This document shows positions 12,168 to 24,840 of a stretch of 64,000 bases of DNA, one piece after another; positions within the stretch are counted from its first letter, which is position 1; the number at the start of each line of letters is the position of its first letter. Origin of the DNA: Sepiola atlantica (Eukaryota > Mollusca > Cephalopoda > Sepiida > Sepiolidae). A model generated the notes under the pieces. That model saw only the letters and a list, made by a program, of their open reading frames with translations. It had not been told where the DNA came from and made no database searches. The stretch is from positions 84,245,734 to 84,309,733 of the forward strand of contig OY744532.1 in assembly GCA_963556195.1 (NCBI GenBank), given 5' to 3'. A program made the position numbers and the translations under genes.

Positions 12168-12673
12168 ATAAAACGGCATTAAAATTAAATGCTATATTGT
12201 TTAAGTTCTGAATAAGCTGAAACCAACTTGTTGATCAATCTTCTATATAGAAAATATTTTCGGAACGGCTGGCATTTAAATAATGTCATTGATTGTCCAC
12301 GTGACATCTTTCAGCCTGCGAGTCTGAAATTGAAGGGAAATAAGGAAGTAAAAGCAAAAAAAAACAAAACAACCAAAAATCGAACATCCCTTTTTCTAAA
12401 TGAAAGTTAGAGAATGCGAATATTTTCGAAAATACTTTTCTTTCAAGAACAAACACATTTTTATATAGAATATAATGTATGCAACGGAAATATAGAATAC
12501 ATCGATTCAGAAAATAACCAAGAAACCTATAGGATCTTAATACTTTTCGATGAAAAAATAACTTCCCGATCGATACCGTTTAGACATGATTTCTATTAGT
12601 GTGTAACTATGTTGTTTTACAGCATGTAAACACTTCAGTCGGTGATTCCATGCCGATCAAATGTAAAAAGAGA

Positions 12674-13273
12674 AATGAGTCTCAGTTTCTTAGCATTCTT
12701 AGTAATGAGTCTCAGTTTCTTAGCATTCTTAGTAATGAGTCTCAGTTTCTTAGCATTCTTAGTAATGAGTCTCAGTTTCTTAGCATTCTTAGTAATGAGT
12801 CTCAGTTTCTTAGCATTCTTAGTAATGAGTCTCAGTTTCTTAGCATTCTTAGTAATGAGTCTCATTTTCTTAGCATTCTTAGTAATGAGTCTCAGTTTCT
12901 TAGCATTCTTAGTAATGAGTCTCAGTTTCTTAGCATTCTTAGTAATGAGTCTCAGTTTCTTAGCATTCTTAGTAATGAGTCTCAGTTTCTTAGCATTCTT
13001 AGTAATGAGTCTCAGTTTCTTAGCATTGTTAGTAAGGAGTCTCAGTTTCTTAGCATTGTTAGTAATGAGTCTCAGTTTCTTAGCATTCTTAGTAATGAGT
13101 CTCAGTTTCTTAGCATTCTTAGTAATAAGTCTCAGTTACTTAGCATTCTTAGTAATGAGTCTCAGTTTCTTAGCATTCTTAGTAATGAGTCTCAGTTTCT
13201 TAGCATTCTTAGTAATGAGTCTCAGTTTCTTAGCATTGTTAGTAATGAGTCTCAGTTTCTTAGCATTCTTTGT
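12674..13273. repeat. 30-bp minisatellite, 20 units
   Basis: Exactly 600 bp made of 20 head-to-tail copies of a 30-bp unit starting AATGAGTCTCAGTTTCTTAG. Most units are identical and a few carry single substitutions (for example GTTAGTAAG variants in units 12-13). Because 30 is a multiple of three and the unit lacks stops in several phases, long frames are open on both strands. They encode decapeptide repeats (NESQFLSILS in one frame). There is no spacer, so it is not a CRISPR array. I treat it as a non-coding minisatellite; a repetitive protein is possible but has no other support. Confidence 0.95.
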
Positions 13274-13755
13274 AGATCAATTTGCTGCGGAATCATCTTG
13301 TAAATATGCAAGATTTCGAATTAACCATCAGATGTCTCAGCTGGTAATGCGGCTAGAAAAGATTGCATTGAAATCAGTACATTTCACCTTTGTTTGTTAG
13401 GCTGAAAATTGAGCACAATATTCAGCAGTGAATGGATGGTTTGATTATTTAAGCCGTAACGAATGATTTACGAGTGGGTTGCCGGTATGTGCTATGTTAG
13501 ACCCCATATATTCCTGATCGATATTCTAAAAATTATCGATCAAGATACGATTCCTATGTGCATGTGACTTGCATTGTTTGGTTAATGATTTTATTCAGTT
13601 TTTTTACGACATATAAGCTCAATGGTACATTTAATTTGCATCAAATAAAGAATAAAATGATTTTTCGGTAGAACAATCTGATTTCATAAGTATACTTTAA
13701 GTTAAAAACGCTAGCCGTCGTAAGTATGAATAATTTAATATTTAATTATAAATAT

Positions 13756-13756
<1 letters not shown>

Positions 13757-13830
<74 letters not shown>

Positions 13831-13842
13831 TAAACTGGATTA

Positions 13843-13903
<61 letters not shown>
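13757..13903. repeat. (TA)n pair around a short inverted core
   Basis: Two TA runs (13757-13824 and 13847-13903) separated by GTAAACTAAACTGGATTAAA. The flanking 13904-14661 and 13274-13756 show nothing I recognise. Confidence 0.85.
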
Positions 13904-13907
<4 letters not shown>

Positions 13908-14661
13908 TCTAGTTAAACTTTACATCCGGAGGCTAACATCCAGAGAATATTTACTGTGTTGATATAAATTGCCTAATAAGTAAAGAGCTGTTTAATAGGT
14001 ATACAGATTATGGCTTTATATAGTTCTTTTATATTTTCATAAAGATCTCTTTCATATATTTTGTGTTTTGTGAATAACTTCATATGCGGTACATTTCTTT
14101 CATAAAAAAAATAGAGATTGGAAAGTATTAGTCTCTTACTATAAAAGACTGTTGGGCTTTAGCAGGCTTAAATGTAGGACTGCTTTCTGGTACGATGTCT
14201 CCTTCTACCATTTTTATCAAGAAAGACATCAATTGTCAGTACATCTAGCTTCATGTACATGATTCACTTCTCAACTAATTAACCGACCATAACGAATTTT
14301 GCAACACTGGTGATAGGAGTATAGGGTCAAAATGTGGACTACGTTAGTTTAATATAGTTTTACACAAAGATTGTTTTCAGCGGATTGGACTGAATTTGAT
14401 ACATATCGTTAGATAATAATGAAGCAAGGCTACCTGCATTTCACTTTCTTTATAAGCTAAGCCGTAAATGTTAGATATTTTCTAGAATCAAAATCATGCA
14501 ATGGATTTTAATTAGAATTAAAATACGAGTCATAGACATATAGTTTAGTATCGTTATATATTGATTCTAATCTACATAAGGGTATATTGTATGTGTACGG
14601 AACTGTTCTGCCTGGGTAATTAATTTTATTCTTTTTGATATTTCCTGGAAAAGTTTAAAAC

Positions 14662-14879
14662 TGTTGTGGTCCTGTTTAAAGGGACCGAAATGAACACACG
14701 GACACGGTATAAAGTACAAAACAAGTATATTCAGAAAAGAGAGTACAGAGGGAAGAAATAGGCGCCTGGTAAGTAGAGTTCGACTATCTACTGGATTCCT
14801 GGCGAGAGTTAATTGCCGTTGGTATTTATTGAAGCAAGGAGGAAGAGTCCATGTTGTACATAGGTTAGTCACGATAACA
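14662..14879 (-). repeat. 3' LTR of Gypsy element 1
   Basis: 218 bp with TG...CA ends. The match to 19525-19660 includes GTTAAAGGGACCGAAATGAA-like sequence and GCGCCTGGTAAGTAGAGTTC. This pairing fixes the element ends. Confidence 0.85.
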
Positions 14880-17700
14880 CCCCCTCCCAAGGATTACCTC
14901 CACAGGAGAATTTATAGCGTTTCCTTTTCGGGTCTATTACGATCAGATCCGTTAGTCTTCGCTTCCTTTTTGATTGTCTTGGTTCCGGAGCTGCCTGGGG
15001 GATCTCAATGTCAAAGGTGTCATATATGGTGTCTATATTTTCTTCTTCTTCCTGGGGAGCGGGGTCGGTGTCGTCCGATAGTCGTTTTCTTAACTGATTT
15101 AAATGTTTCCTATGAGAGAACCTAGGGGTTTGAATTATGTATACCATATGTCCAATCCGCTTCTCAAGTGTCCCCAGTTCCAAGAACGATTTTTTATTTT
15201 TAAACATTTAAAAAAAAACATTTTTCGCCTGGGACGTAACGCTTACTTGGTACTGCATTTGTTCGTCCCGGTTTTGTCTGTTTTGGCAGCAGTTTGTCAA
15301 AACCGGATCGTATCTTGCGCGCAAACATTACCTCAGCAGAGGATAATGAAGATGGTGTATTCATGTATTGCGTTATCCTGTACACTTGAAGGAACTGTTG
15401 TAGGGCTTTTTTTCCATAGGAGTGCCTCTAGCCTTCTTCAGGGCTCTTTTCAGTGTATCGACAAAACGCTCTGCTGGCCATTTGATCTCGGGTGGTATGC
15501 TGGGGTCGTAATATGTTCTATTTGGAACGTATCACAGAATTCCCTGAATTCAGCGGACGTGAACTGTGTTTTGTTGTCGCTGACTAAACCATCCACCACC
15601 CCGAAACGAGCGAACAATTCGTGGAGGAAGTTTACGGTTACTTCCGTCGTTGTACTTTTGCATTGGCACACTTCGGGCCATTTTGTGAAACTATCTACTA
15701 CAATTAAATAGTTGAAACCGTCTAATGGGCCTGCGAAGTCTATATCGATCCTGGACCATGGTCGGTTCGTTTTTGGCCAATGACTGTATTTGATCGGAGG
15801 TGCCTTTGCTGCCAATGCACAGCCTTTGCACGTCTTTATGATGTTCACGATATCCTGGTCCATGTTAGGTCAGTACACGTAGCTCCTCATCAAGCTCTTT
15901 ATTCTTGTAGTTCTTGGCTGACCAACATGGAAATCCCTCATAATTCTTTTTTAAAGAGTTTTGGTAATGACGACTCTCTCACTATACAAGAGTACCTCAT
16001 CGCATAAGGAGACAATGTCTGGAGTTTTTTGGTCCTTTTCAATTAATTTAGTCTTGGTCATCTTAATAAACTCGTCACCGAGGGCTTCCATTTTTATTTC
16101 GTGCAGTGACACGGGGAGTTCCCTTACTGTGTTCCGTAATGTCGAGTTAATTTCTCCTTCCATTCGGAGGGAGGCAATCACAGTGTCTTCAAAGGGTTCA
16201 CTACGTTTTGGAATGAGTCTTGATAATCCGTCAGCGTGACAGATTTTTTTCGAGGGGAGGTATTCCATCTTAAAATTATAATTTAAAAGGATTTTTCCTC
16301 ACCTCTGCAGTCTGTTAGCTGTGTGTACGGGCAGACCTTTGTTGTACCCATAAATTGTGAGTAAAGATTTATGATCCGTTTGTAAGGTAAAAAATCTACC
16401 GTGTATGTAACGGTGGAATTTCGAGACTGCAAATATGATCCCTAAAACTCCTTTTCTATTTGGGAGTAGTTCTTTTCTGCCGGTAGCAGTGTCCTCGATG
16501 CGTGAGCTATTGGTTTGAGAGCCACGTCTGGCATTTTGTGTAAAATGCATGCCCCGATGCCATATGAGCATGCGTCGCAAGCGACAATAATCTCTAAGTT
16601 TGGATTATAGTGAGTTAGAAAAAGATCGGATGTTGGGACTTTTTCGTTTTCTCAAATGCCTCCTGGCAAACAGCTGTCAATTCCCACTATTTGTCTTTTT
16701 TCAGAAGATAATTTATTGGAGCACGGAGGTTATGCATATTGGGTATGAAAACTTGGTAGTAGTTAGCCAGTCCGAGAAAACTTTGTAAAGATGCGACATT
16801 TTCACATTTGGCTTCTTTGAGTTTGAAACCGTACTCTTGGATTCGCGAGACAACTTTGTGGACGTGTTCCCGGTGTTTTTCTTTGGTATGACTAATCATT
16901 AGGATGTCGTCTAGGTATGCTATTGCGAATTCCAGTCCGTTCAGCATATAATCCATTACCTGCTGGAATATGGCTTGTGCGACCTTGACACCGAAAGCGA
17001 GTCTCTCGAATTTGTATAACCCGCGATGGATGATAATACACATTAGTTTCGAGCTTTCCTCTTCCACGAGAATTTGTAAATATGCGTCACTTTAATCTAT
17101 TTTGGAGAAAAATCTTCCTCCATTTAATTTAGTAAATATTTCATCTGGGCACGGAAGAGGATAATGGTAATCCTTTAGTGACGCATTCAATCCAGTCCAA
17201 AAATCGGCGCAGACACGGATCTCTTTACTTTTCTTTTTACCATAGACAGTCGGAGCAGCCCATTGGCTATATTCAATTTTAGAAAGAATGCCGGTCTTAA
17301 CTAGTCTGTCTATTTCTTAATTTATTTTCTCGAGTGAGGTGAAAGGTACATCTCTTTTCTTTTTAAATACGGGGTGGATGTTTTCCTTTAATTCAAATTT
17401 TGCCGTCATCTTTTTGCATCGACCCAGACTATTTGAAAAAACTGCTGGGAAGGTTTTTTTCAAATCTTCTTCTAATTTATCTGCTTCGGTTGTCAGGCTT
17501 TCTATTTTTTTGCAAATAGCGTTAATGGGTAAATCACATGAATTAAATTCGTTCATCCACTCTGTCCCAAATAAATTGCAAGTGTTTCTTAACACGAACA
17601 TTTTTATTTTTTTGTTTTTTCCGTTAAATTTAACGTTAGTTATAATTTCACCTTCGAATTTTATTTTTTCTCCAGTCACCGACCTGGCTATTTTGTTTGA
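14869..17700 (-). pseudogene. Gypsy element 1 pol: protease-RT-RNase H-integrase (broken)
   Basis: Decayed pol. In order from the right: a protease-to-RT linker (17317-17679); RT with an intact YLDDILMI catalytic motif near 16900 and a stop where motif A should read IDxSDAYLQI (about 17093); RNase H including FTLQTDHKSLL near 16370; an integrase with the Cys pair CKGCA near 15825, DIDFAGP near 15745 and SDNKTQF near 15575 (the usual Gly is Lys). A one-base frameshift falls near 15475, just before the third catalytic residue. The C-terminal tail, ending near 14869, is basic and Lys/Arg rich. At least five separate open pieces are needed to cover it, so no functional enzyme is expected. Confidence 0.8.
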
Positions 17701-17703
17701 TTT

Positions 17704-18942
17704 TTACATGGTTGGTTTACCCAATCTTTTCCATGTCTTCAGGTTGATGATTGTTAAATCAGATTCGGAGTCTAATTGTAACTTAATTTTTTCGTTAAGG
17801 ATTTGTACTTGAACGTACTTCCTTATATTTATGCTATCCTGTTCGTCTGATCTTGCGATTTTCATCCGGCTTTTAAATCCTTTATTTGCTCTACAATGTG
17901 AGATCTTGTGTCCGATTTTGTTACAAATTAAACAAGTTTTAAACCGGTAGGGGCAATCCATATACCAATGAAGAGCACCACAACGCGAACAGGGGCTAGG
18001 TGTAATTTTTTTTTTTTGAGGTAATTTGTTTTTGGCGAAAAGTGAGAAAAGTCACTATTTTTGGATTGACTTGATTTTGAAGGAAAATAAGGATATGATT
18101 TTTGTCGTATTTTTCTTATGTGTGATATGCCCAATTCTTCTCTGTCTTTCGAGTCTTGTTTCACGCTTACAAATCTATCGCAATCCTCTGCGACTTTTTG
18201 TAAGGTTATATTCGGCTCATTTTCTAGCTTATTCAAAACTCTGCGTCTTACTTCGGCGTCTCTGGCTGATATCAGTCCTTGCACAAAAAATTAAATACTT
18301 GAAATCATCTGCGCTTAGTTCGGCAAGCGTGAAATCGTCACAGTGTCTATTCACTACTGATGCGAAAGTCGTGTAATCCTCACAATCTGTTTTCGTTATA
18401 TTTATACACTTCTATCTTTTGTGAAAAAGGGAAATTTTGGGACTAAACAACTCCGTCAATAACCTAACCGCTTCCGAGAAATTTAAATCGCTGGTCTTAC
18501 GGAGTAATATGTAATCAACGAACTTTGTATGTTCGATGGTTCCTAATTTACTAAGGAGTAATCGACCTTTTTTAGCGTCTGCCCAATTTTCGCAATCTAT
18601 GTTGTAAAGATCTTCATACCTTCTAAAATATGAAGCGAATGTTCTATCGTCGTCTGGAGGATTAGAAAAACTTTCAATTGTAATCCAAACAGTATTTTGG
18701 GAAAATCCGTATTCGTTCTCGGTATTATGACCTTTATTCGATATTGTTTGTAGCAATAGTTGTTCAAACTTTTGCTGTTTTTCATCAGCTTTTCGTTGTT
18801 GTTCGTCGGCTTTTGGTTGTTGGACAAGCAGTTTTTCTTGAAACCTAGCTTCCATTTGAGCCTGTTGTTCGGGTTGGAATTTCACGAGTTCTAACATCAT
18901 AGCTTTGAAGTCTTCCATGTTTACTGTTGTGTCTTCATGCAA
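17704..18942 (-). pseudogene. Gypsy element 1 gag and protease start (broken)
   Basis: Gag begins with a Met at 18942. The N-terminal 176 residues are Gln/Lys/Glu-rich with a coiled-coil-like stretch (about residues 20-75) and then a capsid-like region (FASYFRRYEDL near 18620). After a break, 17928-18284 continues the capsid C-terminal part. 17704-17961 carries a CX2CX4HX4C zinc knuckle (CLICNKIGHKISHC) and a protease start where the usual D-T/S-G active-site triad reads DSE. The leader 18943-19524 is non-coding. Function in life would have been particle assembly and RNA packaging. Confidence 0.7.
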
Positions 18943-19524
18943 TAGTTTGTTTTCTTGTATATATTACACTGGTAACGTAATTAGTTCTTCAACCAGAAAA
19001 AAATAAAAGTCAATTTTTTTTTTTGCTTGACAAAACAAAATGAAGTTTTTAAATTTCGGCGGTAGTATTTTTCTTTTTTCTCTTTGGAGAGAGAAAAAGA
19101 ATGTTATTATATTCCTTTGTTAAAAATCTTAACTCAGTACCGGAAATAAAATAATGATTCACGAGTGTCCTTCTAGAAATAATAACTTAGTTGATATTTT
19201 TTCGTAACAGACGAAGAACAAAAAAAAATCACGTGAATTTACTTGCATAAAATATCCGATTTTCGAGATTTCTTTTTCTTTGTCCGCCGGATACACTTGT
19301 TTTGAAAGTTTAGCAATTATGTAGCTTTCTTCACGTTCGTCTTTAATTTCCTCGTGCATTTGCCAGTGTTTGTCTTACGCTTGATTTTTTTTCATTCGAA
19401 AAACTTTCGTTTGTTCAAAGATGAGTACGTAGGAAAAATTTGACGTAATTCCAGATTGCCAATTGTTGTCTGATGAGTCGAAAAATGGAGATAAAGTAGA
19501 TCTTCGAATGCTTAATCGCCAAAT

Positions 19525-19660
19525 TGTTGTGGCCTTGTTAAAGGGACCGAAATGAAGACACGAACACGGTATGAAGTAGAAAACAAGTGTATTAAGAAAA
19601 AGAGAGTAAAGAGGGAAGAAATATGCGCCTGGTAAGTAGAGTTCGACTATCTACTGGATT
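19525..19660 (-). repeat. 5' LTR of Gypsy element 1 (partial)
   Basis: Inner 136 bp of the LTR, matching 14662 onward, ending at CTACTGGATT. It is interrupted by LINE copy 1, whose 3' terminal sequence ACTATTTATTCG begins at 19661. Confidence 0.85.
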
Positions 19661-20350
19661 ACTATTTATTCGTACGTAAAAAAACATATAAAATGTGTCA
19701 CAAGGCCAAAAAGGGGATGGGAAAGGTTAGGTCTTCACTAACAAATTAAACTAATTTAATTTAGCTAGCTTCATCCGGGACCATGATTCACCAAAATACA
19801 GCATTTATACTATACATCCTTTTCCAATCACCAAAAGAATTCGCACCATGAAAATCCTACTTAAAACCCATATATGTAAAATATGCCACGGGGGGGGGGG
19901 TATGATCATAAAAAATAATATGTACAAATATATATATATATATGAATATTTACAATGAATAAATTGAAGTGTGTAAAAAGACCCCCCATTACTAAACTGT
20001 GGCAGATACGCCGATTTGCTAGTCGAAATCGAAAATCGAAAAAGGAGGTTGATGCAGGCCCCAATGCTTTATTTATTAACACCACCTTCGTGAATATCGA
20101 AGGGTGACCTGCATTCGGACAAATCAAGCGCTCTGTCACCTAGTTGGGGGATGGGATGGGGAGTTACGAACTAAATGGGGGTAATAAAAATGGGGGGGGG
20201 GAAGGGAGAAGGACGAAAATAAAAGCGGCCATAATGAACTCATTCACACACTAGCTTAATTATGAACTTAAATTAACAGAAACATGTCTTCTAGTTAGCT
20301 TATAACTGGGTCATAATCGAAGTTCGTTTTTGTAACCCAAAATCCTATAA

Positions 20351-23300
20351 CTAAGGCACGTCTAAATACCACTCTATTCTAGCTCCTGTCACTCTACACA
20401 GTCGCGCACCTCTCACCCACCTTTCACCAACATCTGCCGGAGAGAGTCTCACCCTCTCGACCCTAATGCGAGCTTTCATGTAATATTTGAAAATCGTAAT
20501 AATGTCGTGAGAAGTGAAGGTCTCAGCTCCGTAGACTGCCTTCATACGAGTTTTCTATATCGCTTCTCTCATAACGGCTAGTATGCTAAAGAACACAAAA
20601 CGTTTGAGCCTATCTGTTGTCGGAACCCAGTTGCTACATACATTGATAGGTTCCAGGTCAAAAGACGACACGTTAAGTATGTGAACCATGAGACCTGTAA
20701 CAAGCCTAATCAGCGGCACAACGATGCGGCAACAAAAGAAAGCGTGACTCACGGTCTCGTCTTCATCGCCGCATCATGAACTAACCAAGCCAGCTGAATG
20801 AAGCTTTTTACCGACCCAGAGAGCATTTCTTATCATCAGCCAGGTTAGCGTTGCCTCGTCATTATCAAAGCACCGTAACCCAGGCCCCCAATGCCAGATT
20901 GAGCGTAGCTCCCCCCTCGCACAAGCGAGCCCCTCAATCCTGTCATATCGAACAGTCCCCCTCACCATTACCCGATATAATACCTTTCGGGACAACAGCA
21001 GGGTGTCAGAGAGGCTTTTTTTCACCCTTAAAAAAAACTTCAAAGCGTGTCTGCATTCGCGATAAAAGGAGCACTCGCCTCGGGGCAACCTGTGTGCCTC
21101 CCCCTCATCCAAGTGCACACTTTTTAAAGCCGGAAAGGCTTTCTTAGTGTCTTTCTTCCAGAAGACACCGTTTCCCTCGGTTTGTGAACTCATTCGATCG
21201 AGATAAAAAAGCCGAAGTGTATGACGTCGAATATCGACGTTTGGCATACCTAGACCGCCTTCAGAAGGATGGAGATAACACATCTCGCGACAGACTATAG
21301 GGGTTTTGCCAAGCCACAAAAACTTGAAAAGAGCCCGCTGCATCTCAAGCAGTGTATCCGACGGGAGAGGAAGCACTGATAGTCGATATAGGATGATCGG
21401 ATTAATATGAGAGCTACACACTTCCGCTCTCTCTTTTAACGAAAGATTTCTACGGATCCACAGACAAGCTGCGGCCTGAATCGCTTTCTATACTTCCGAC
21501 CAATTTTTTTCCAGCTGCAGATCAGGACAGAATCAGACGCCGAGTAGCTTGCATGGCCCGTCTGTCCAGCTGTGCAGTGGTACACCATTCCAGGCACCAA
21601 TGCGCAAGCCAACGGACTTGTCGCAGTTAATTTTGGCCCCTGTTATCGTTTCATACATTCTGATATCTCTGTCGACGACACTAATCTCGGCACTGCTCGT
21701 TACAAGCACAGTCAAGTCGACGGCAAAGGCGGAGTACTTTAACGTGGTGCAAGCACCTACCAAAGTAATCCCATTTAGGACCGGATTCACCCTTAGCCTC
21801 TTAAGGAAGGGCTCCAACACAAGCACATAAAGCATCGGTGAAAGCGGACATCCCTGACAAAGAGATCTGGATAATCTGAAGGGCTCAGACCTCACACCAT
21901 TCACCTCTACTCGCACACCGGGGTTCGCATACAAGAGGCGAATCCAAGAGCGAAACTGCGGACCAAAATCGGCCGCAGACAAAACAGCCTCCAAGTAACG
22001 ATTGTCCACCCTATCGAATGCTTTGGACTGATCTAAATGATCAGCACGGCTTCTGTGTCGACTTTATCTATGATCAGGCGTATCGAGTGCAAGTTATCTT
22101 GAATGGGCCGACCCTTTACAGCACAAGTCTGTTCGGGGCTAATTAGACCAGCCAAAACAAGCTGCAATCGTTTGGCTAAGATCTTGGCTAAAATCTTTAA
22201 CTCAGCATTTAGCATCGTTAAGGGCCGGAAATTATCTAACTCATCCCCACCATTTTTGCTTTTGCGTTACAACTTCACTATACCCATGGTCAAGTACTCG
22301 GGAATAGTCCCATTCCTAAACCACGAGTTAAATAAAACTGTCAGCAAGGGAACAAAAATGTGCGAGATCCTCAAATACACCTCGCAGGACAAACCATCAA
22401 TACCGGGAGACTTGTTAAGGCCAACCCGCCTTAAGACTTCCTGGACTTCTTCCTCCGTTATGCAACCTTCGCACCTAGCTGCTTCGGTCGCCTCGAGACG
22501 AGAAAAGTCAGCTAAATAGGGGTCGAAATGTACTAATGACAGACCGGGTTCCCTGGTAAAAAGATACTGGAAATGAGAACGAAACGCCTCCAGAATACCT
22601 TCGTTTGTGGTCACGAGACGCCCATTCGGCAATGAGACACGTGCGATATGCCGATCAGCAGCTTGTCGACGTCCTTCTGCACGCAATTCAGCGGCCATAC
22701 TTGATGCTTCTTGAGGCATTCTCTTTAACCTAGCCCTAATCACTAAAGCTTGGTGCTGATGCATAGCCACAGACGCTAGCTTTGCCTTAATTATAGTAAC
22801 TTTAGCACTATCCCCCGCCTCCACCGCCCGATCTAATCTAGAATCTAGTGCCACTTTAGCTGCGCTAGATGTTAGATTGAGTCGTCGGCTAAAATCAGCT
22901 GTAAATGGCCTAATTACCTTCTTAAAGTGAACCCATCTCCTATTCCCAATTGCAACTTTCGTCAATTCCCACTGTAAGGTTATTAATAGCTGTTCATGGT
23001 AGCCCTTCACATCGAACAACGAAGTGTTGAGCTTCCAGTAACCAGCCAATCTAGGCTTAAGTCTATCTAAGTTTATTCGAACCCGAACAAGTCTATGATC
23101 CGAGTAAACTATATTATGAAAACTTGGACATTCGAATAATTCTACGTCGACTCTCCTAATTAAGAACCGGTCGATATAACTCGAAAGTTGTACCGCACCG
23201 GAGCCGCGCCTAGCTGTCCAAGTCCATACGCTATCACGGGGCTTTTCATTCCGCAATTTATCGATAAGATCAAACTTATCGACAAAGTCCCGAAATGCCT

Positions 23301-23787
23301 TAGCATCCCGATCATTGTTAGATCCCCTACCCCGATTACGATCTATATCGGGATCCAGGACCGCGTTCCAGTCTCCCGCTAAGATGACCGCCCGAGTTGT
23401 ACTAATGAACTGCTCGATCTGTCGAAAGAAAGGAGTAAGCTCAGAATTGATATTGGGCGCATAAACCCCAATGAGTCGAAATGCCTTATCTTTTATGGTA
23501 ATATCCAAAACGCACAGCCTACCTTCCGGATCCATGAAACAAGGGTCACAGGACGCATCTAAAGACTTATTTACTAGCCAGGAAACACCCCTTGAGCGAG
23601 AATCGAAATACGCTGAGTAGATGTGAAAACCCCTAGTCAGCGCACCCAAATAGTAACCTGGAATTAAGTGTGTCTCCTGCAAACAACATACATTCACTCC
23701 AAGGTGCTGAAGGTCTGTAACAACTCGAAATTTACGAGAGTCGGCCCTCAGCCCATGTACATTAAAGCTTGCTAGATAGAGAGCCAT
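20351..23787 (-). pseudogene. LINE copy 1 ORF2: AP endonuclease / reverse transcriptase (broken)
   Basis: Homologue of the intact 1153-residue ORF2 in copies 2 and 3. The endonuclease part is open for 506 residues (23787-22267) with VCCLQETHL, LAGDWNAVLD and YSDHRLVRV, the signature of AP-type endonucleases that nick the target. RT fragments follow, separated by frameshifts near 22260, 22030, 21480 and 20760. The catalytic block, YADD in the intact copies, reads FAVD near 21725, so polymerase activity is lost. The start at 23787 is ATG with MALYLASFNVHG, equivalent to the second Met of the intact copies. Confidence 0.85.
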
Positions 23788-23796
23788 TGAGAGTTC

Positions 23797-24647
23797 TTAG
23801 GGTTGGGTTCCAGAAACGAACATCGATGGGGTCAGGATGCCGACGGCTCTCCCAAAAGACTGTGTGCCCATCTGAATGTTGATTTGGCCATCATGGGAGA
23901 TGCCGCCAACATCCAAGGGGTATGTTTGTTTGGCTATCCTATACAGGGATGGGTGCAAATAAACAGGGACCCTCCCAACACAATCTTTTCGAAAACATTT
24001 TAACGAATAATTTTTAAGGATAGCCATGGGCTGAGTTAATTTAAAAGTATCATTCGCTTCCCTTATCATTAGCCAGAGCCCATTAGATTCTTCAGGTTGC
24101 CTGATTACAGTCAGAACTCTGGTAGCGTTAGGGAAGTTTAAGGTATCCTCAACGGACATGTTCCCCACTTTCCTAAACTCTTACAGTTTTTTTTGGTCGG
24201 CGACTTTATAGTTTTTTACAGTTTTTTCCTGTACTTCGTTTGTTACAGAGATGTTTACTCCAGGGAGAAACGACGTTGTCTTCCTTCTTTTCTCCAGGGA
24301 ATGGCTTCTCTGCCTTTTTTAGATAGGGGTGGAGGTGGAAGTGGCATGTCTTCTTTTATTGGGGAATGGGTTGTGTTTCTGTTTTCGAGAAATGGAGAGG
24401 CGGGAGCGAGCTGTTTTGCAGGGGATGGAGGGGGAGAATTTTGGGGAGTGTTTTGCGGGGTGACTAAAGGGGAAGGCTTGAGAGAGGAGACGGCTTTGCT
24501 TTTCTTCACTGGGCTTAGAGGGATTAATTTGTATTTCCTCTCTTTCAAGGGAGCGGTGATCGGAGGGGGCTTAACTTTTGGAGGGGAACGTTGCTTTCTA
24601 AGACTGGGAGTTGACTTTGTTTTAGGGGGGTATTTAATTACTTCCAC
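23797..24647 (-). pseudogene. LINE copy 1 ORF1 C-terminal part
   Basis: Two open pieces. 24255-24647 is Pro/Ser/Lys-rich and matches the low-complexity middle of ORF1 in copies 2/3 (for example NSPPPSPAK versus TPPPSPMK). 23797-24168 (123 residues) matches the conserved C-terminal domain (CVGRVPVYLHPSLYRIAKQT; ending MFVSGTQP versus MFVSGSQL). The two are separated by stops around 24180-24250. The N-terminal RNA-binding part is missing. Confidence 0.75.
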
Positions 24648-24780
24648 GTTAATACTCTGATGAGTGTAGACAAAAGCCGGCTTAGTACATTCATTTTTTT
24701 AAATCGTTTCCTCTCGTGTTTATACTTGTTTAATTTCATTCCACCCTCCCATAAATGTCCCAAACGTCCGTATTCCTCGC

Positions 24781-24782
<2 letters not shown>

Positions 24783-24838
<56 letters not shown>
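24783..24838. repeat. (TA)n microsatellite
   Basis: Perfect TA run upstream of the truncated LINE. 24839-25314 contains nothing recognised. Confidence 0.95.

Positions 24839-24840
<2 letters not shown>

Larger units (their letters stand above)
14662..19660 (-). mobile_element. Ty3/Gypsy element 1, degenerate, 5' LTR truncated by a LINE
   Basis: LTR retrotransposon on the minus strand. The 3' LTR (14662-14879, 218 bp) starts TGTTGTGG and ends ATAACA on the plus strand. The 5' LTR begins at 19525 with TGTTGTGG and matches it for about 136 bp, up to CTACTGGATT. There it is replaced by the 3' end of LINE copy 1. The missing outer part of the LTR is not found beyond the LINE. A polypurine tract (GGGAGGGGG on the minus strand) precedes the 3' LTR. 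A TGG-starting primer-binding-site candidate (TGGCGATTAAGC, minus strand) lies 4 nt inside the 5' LTR. Coding parts run gag, zinc knuckle, protease, RT, RNase H, integrase, and are broken by stops and frameshifts. Confidence 0.85.
19661..24660 (-). mobile_element. Tx1/L1-type LINE copy 1, 5'-truncated and mutated
   Basis: Minus-strand non-LTR retrotransposon related to copies 2 and 3 (40343-52446). The 3' UTR is 19661-20350 and contains the conserved hairpin at 20051-20115. ORF2 covers 20351-23787 in at least six pieces. The end of ORF1 covers 23797-24168, and its Pro/Ser/Lys-rich middle covers 24255-24647. The ORF1 zinc knuckle and RRM-like part are absent, so the element is truncated near 24660. 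The sequence upstream is unrelated and ends in (TA)n at 24783-24838. Confidence 0.85.

Noticed and set aside
12674..13273. CRISPR-like regular 30-bp repeats
   Set aside because: Units are directly adjacent with no unique spacers, and the context is a eukaryotic genome.
19470..19482. CTGATGAGTCGAAAA resembling a hammerhead core in the Gypsy element 1 leader
   Set aside because: Only three bases lie between CTGATGA and GAAA, so no stem II can form, and no stem I or III is visible.
22103..22519. 138-codon plus-strand frame
   Set aside because: Antisense shadow of the LINE copy 1 RT region.
24193..24660. 155-codon plus-strand frame rich in Gly and Phe
   Set aside because: It is the antisense of the Pro/Ser/Lys-rich ORF1 segment of LINE copy 1.
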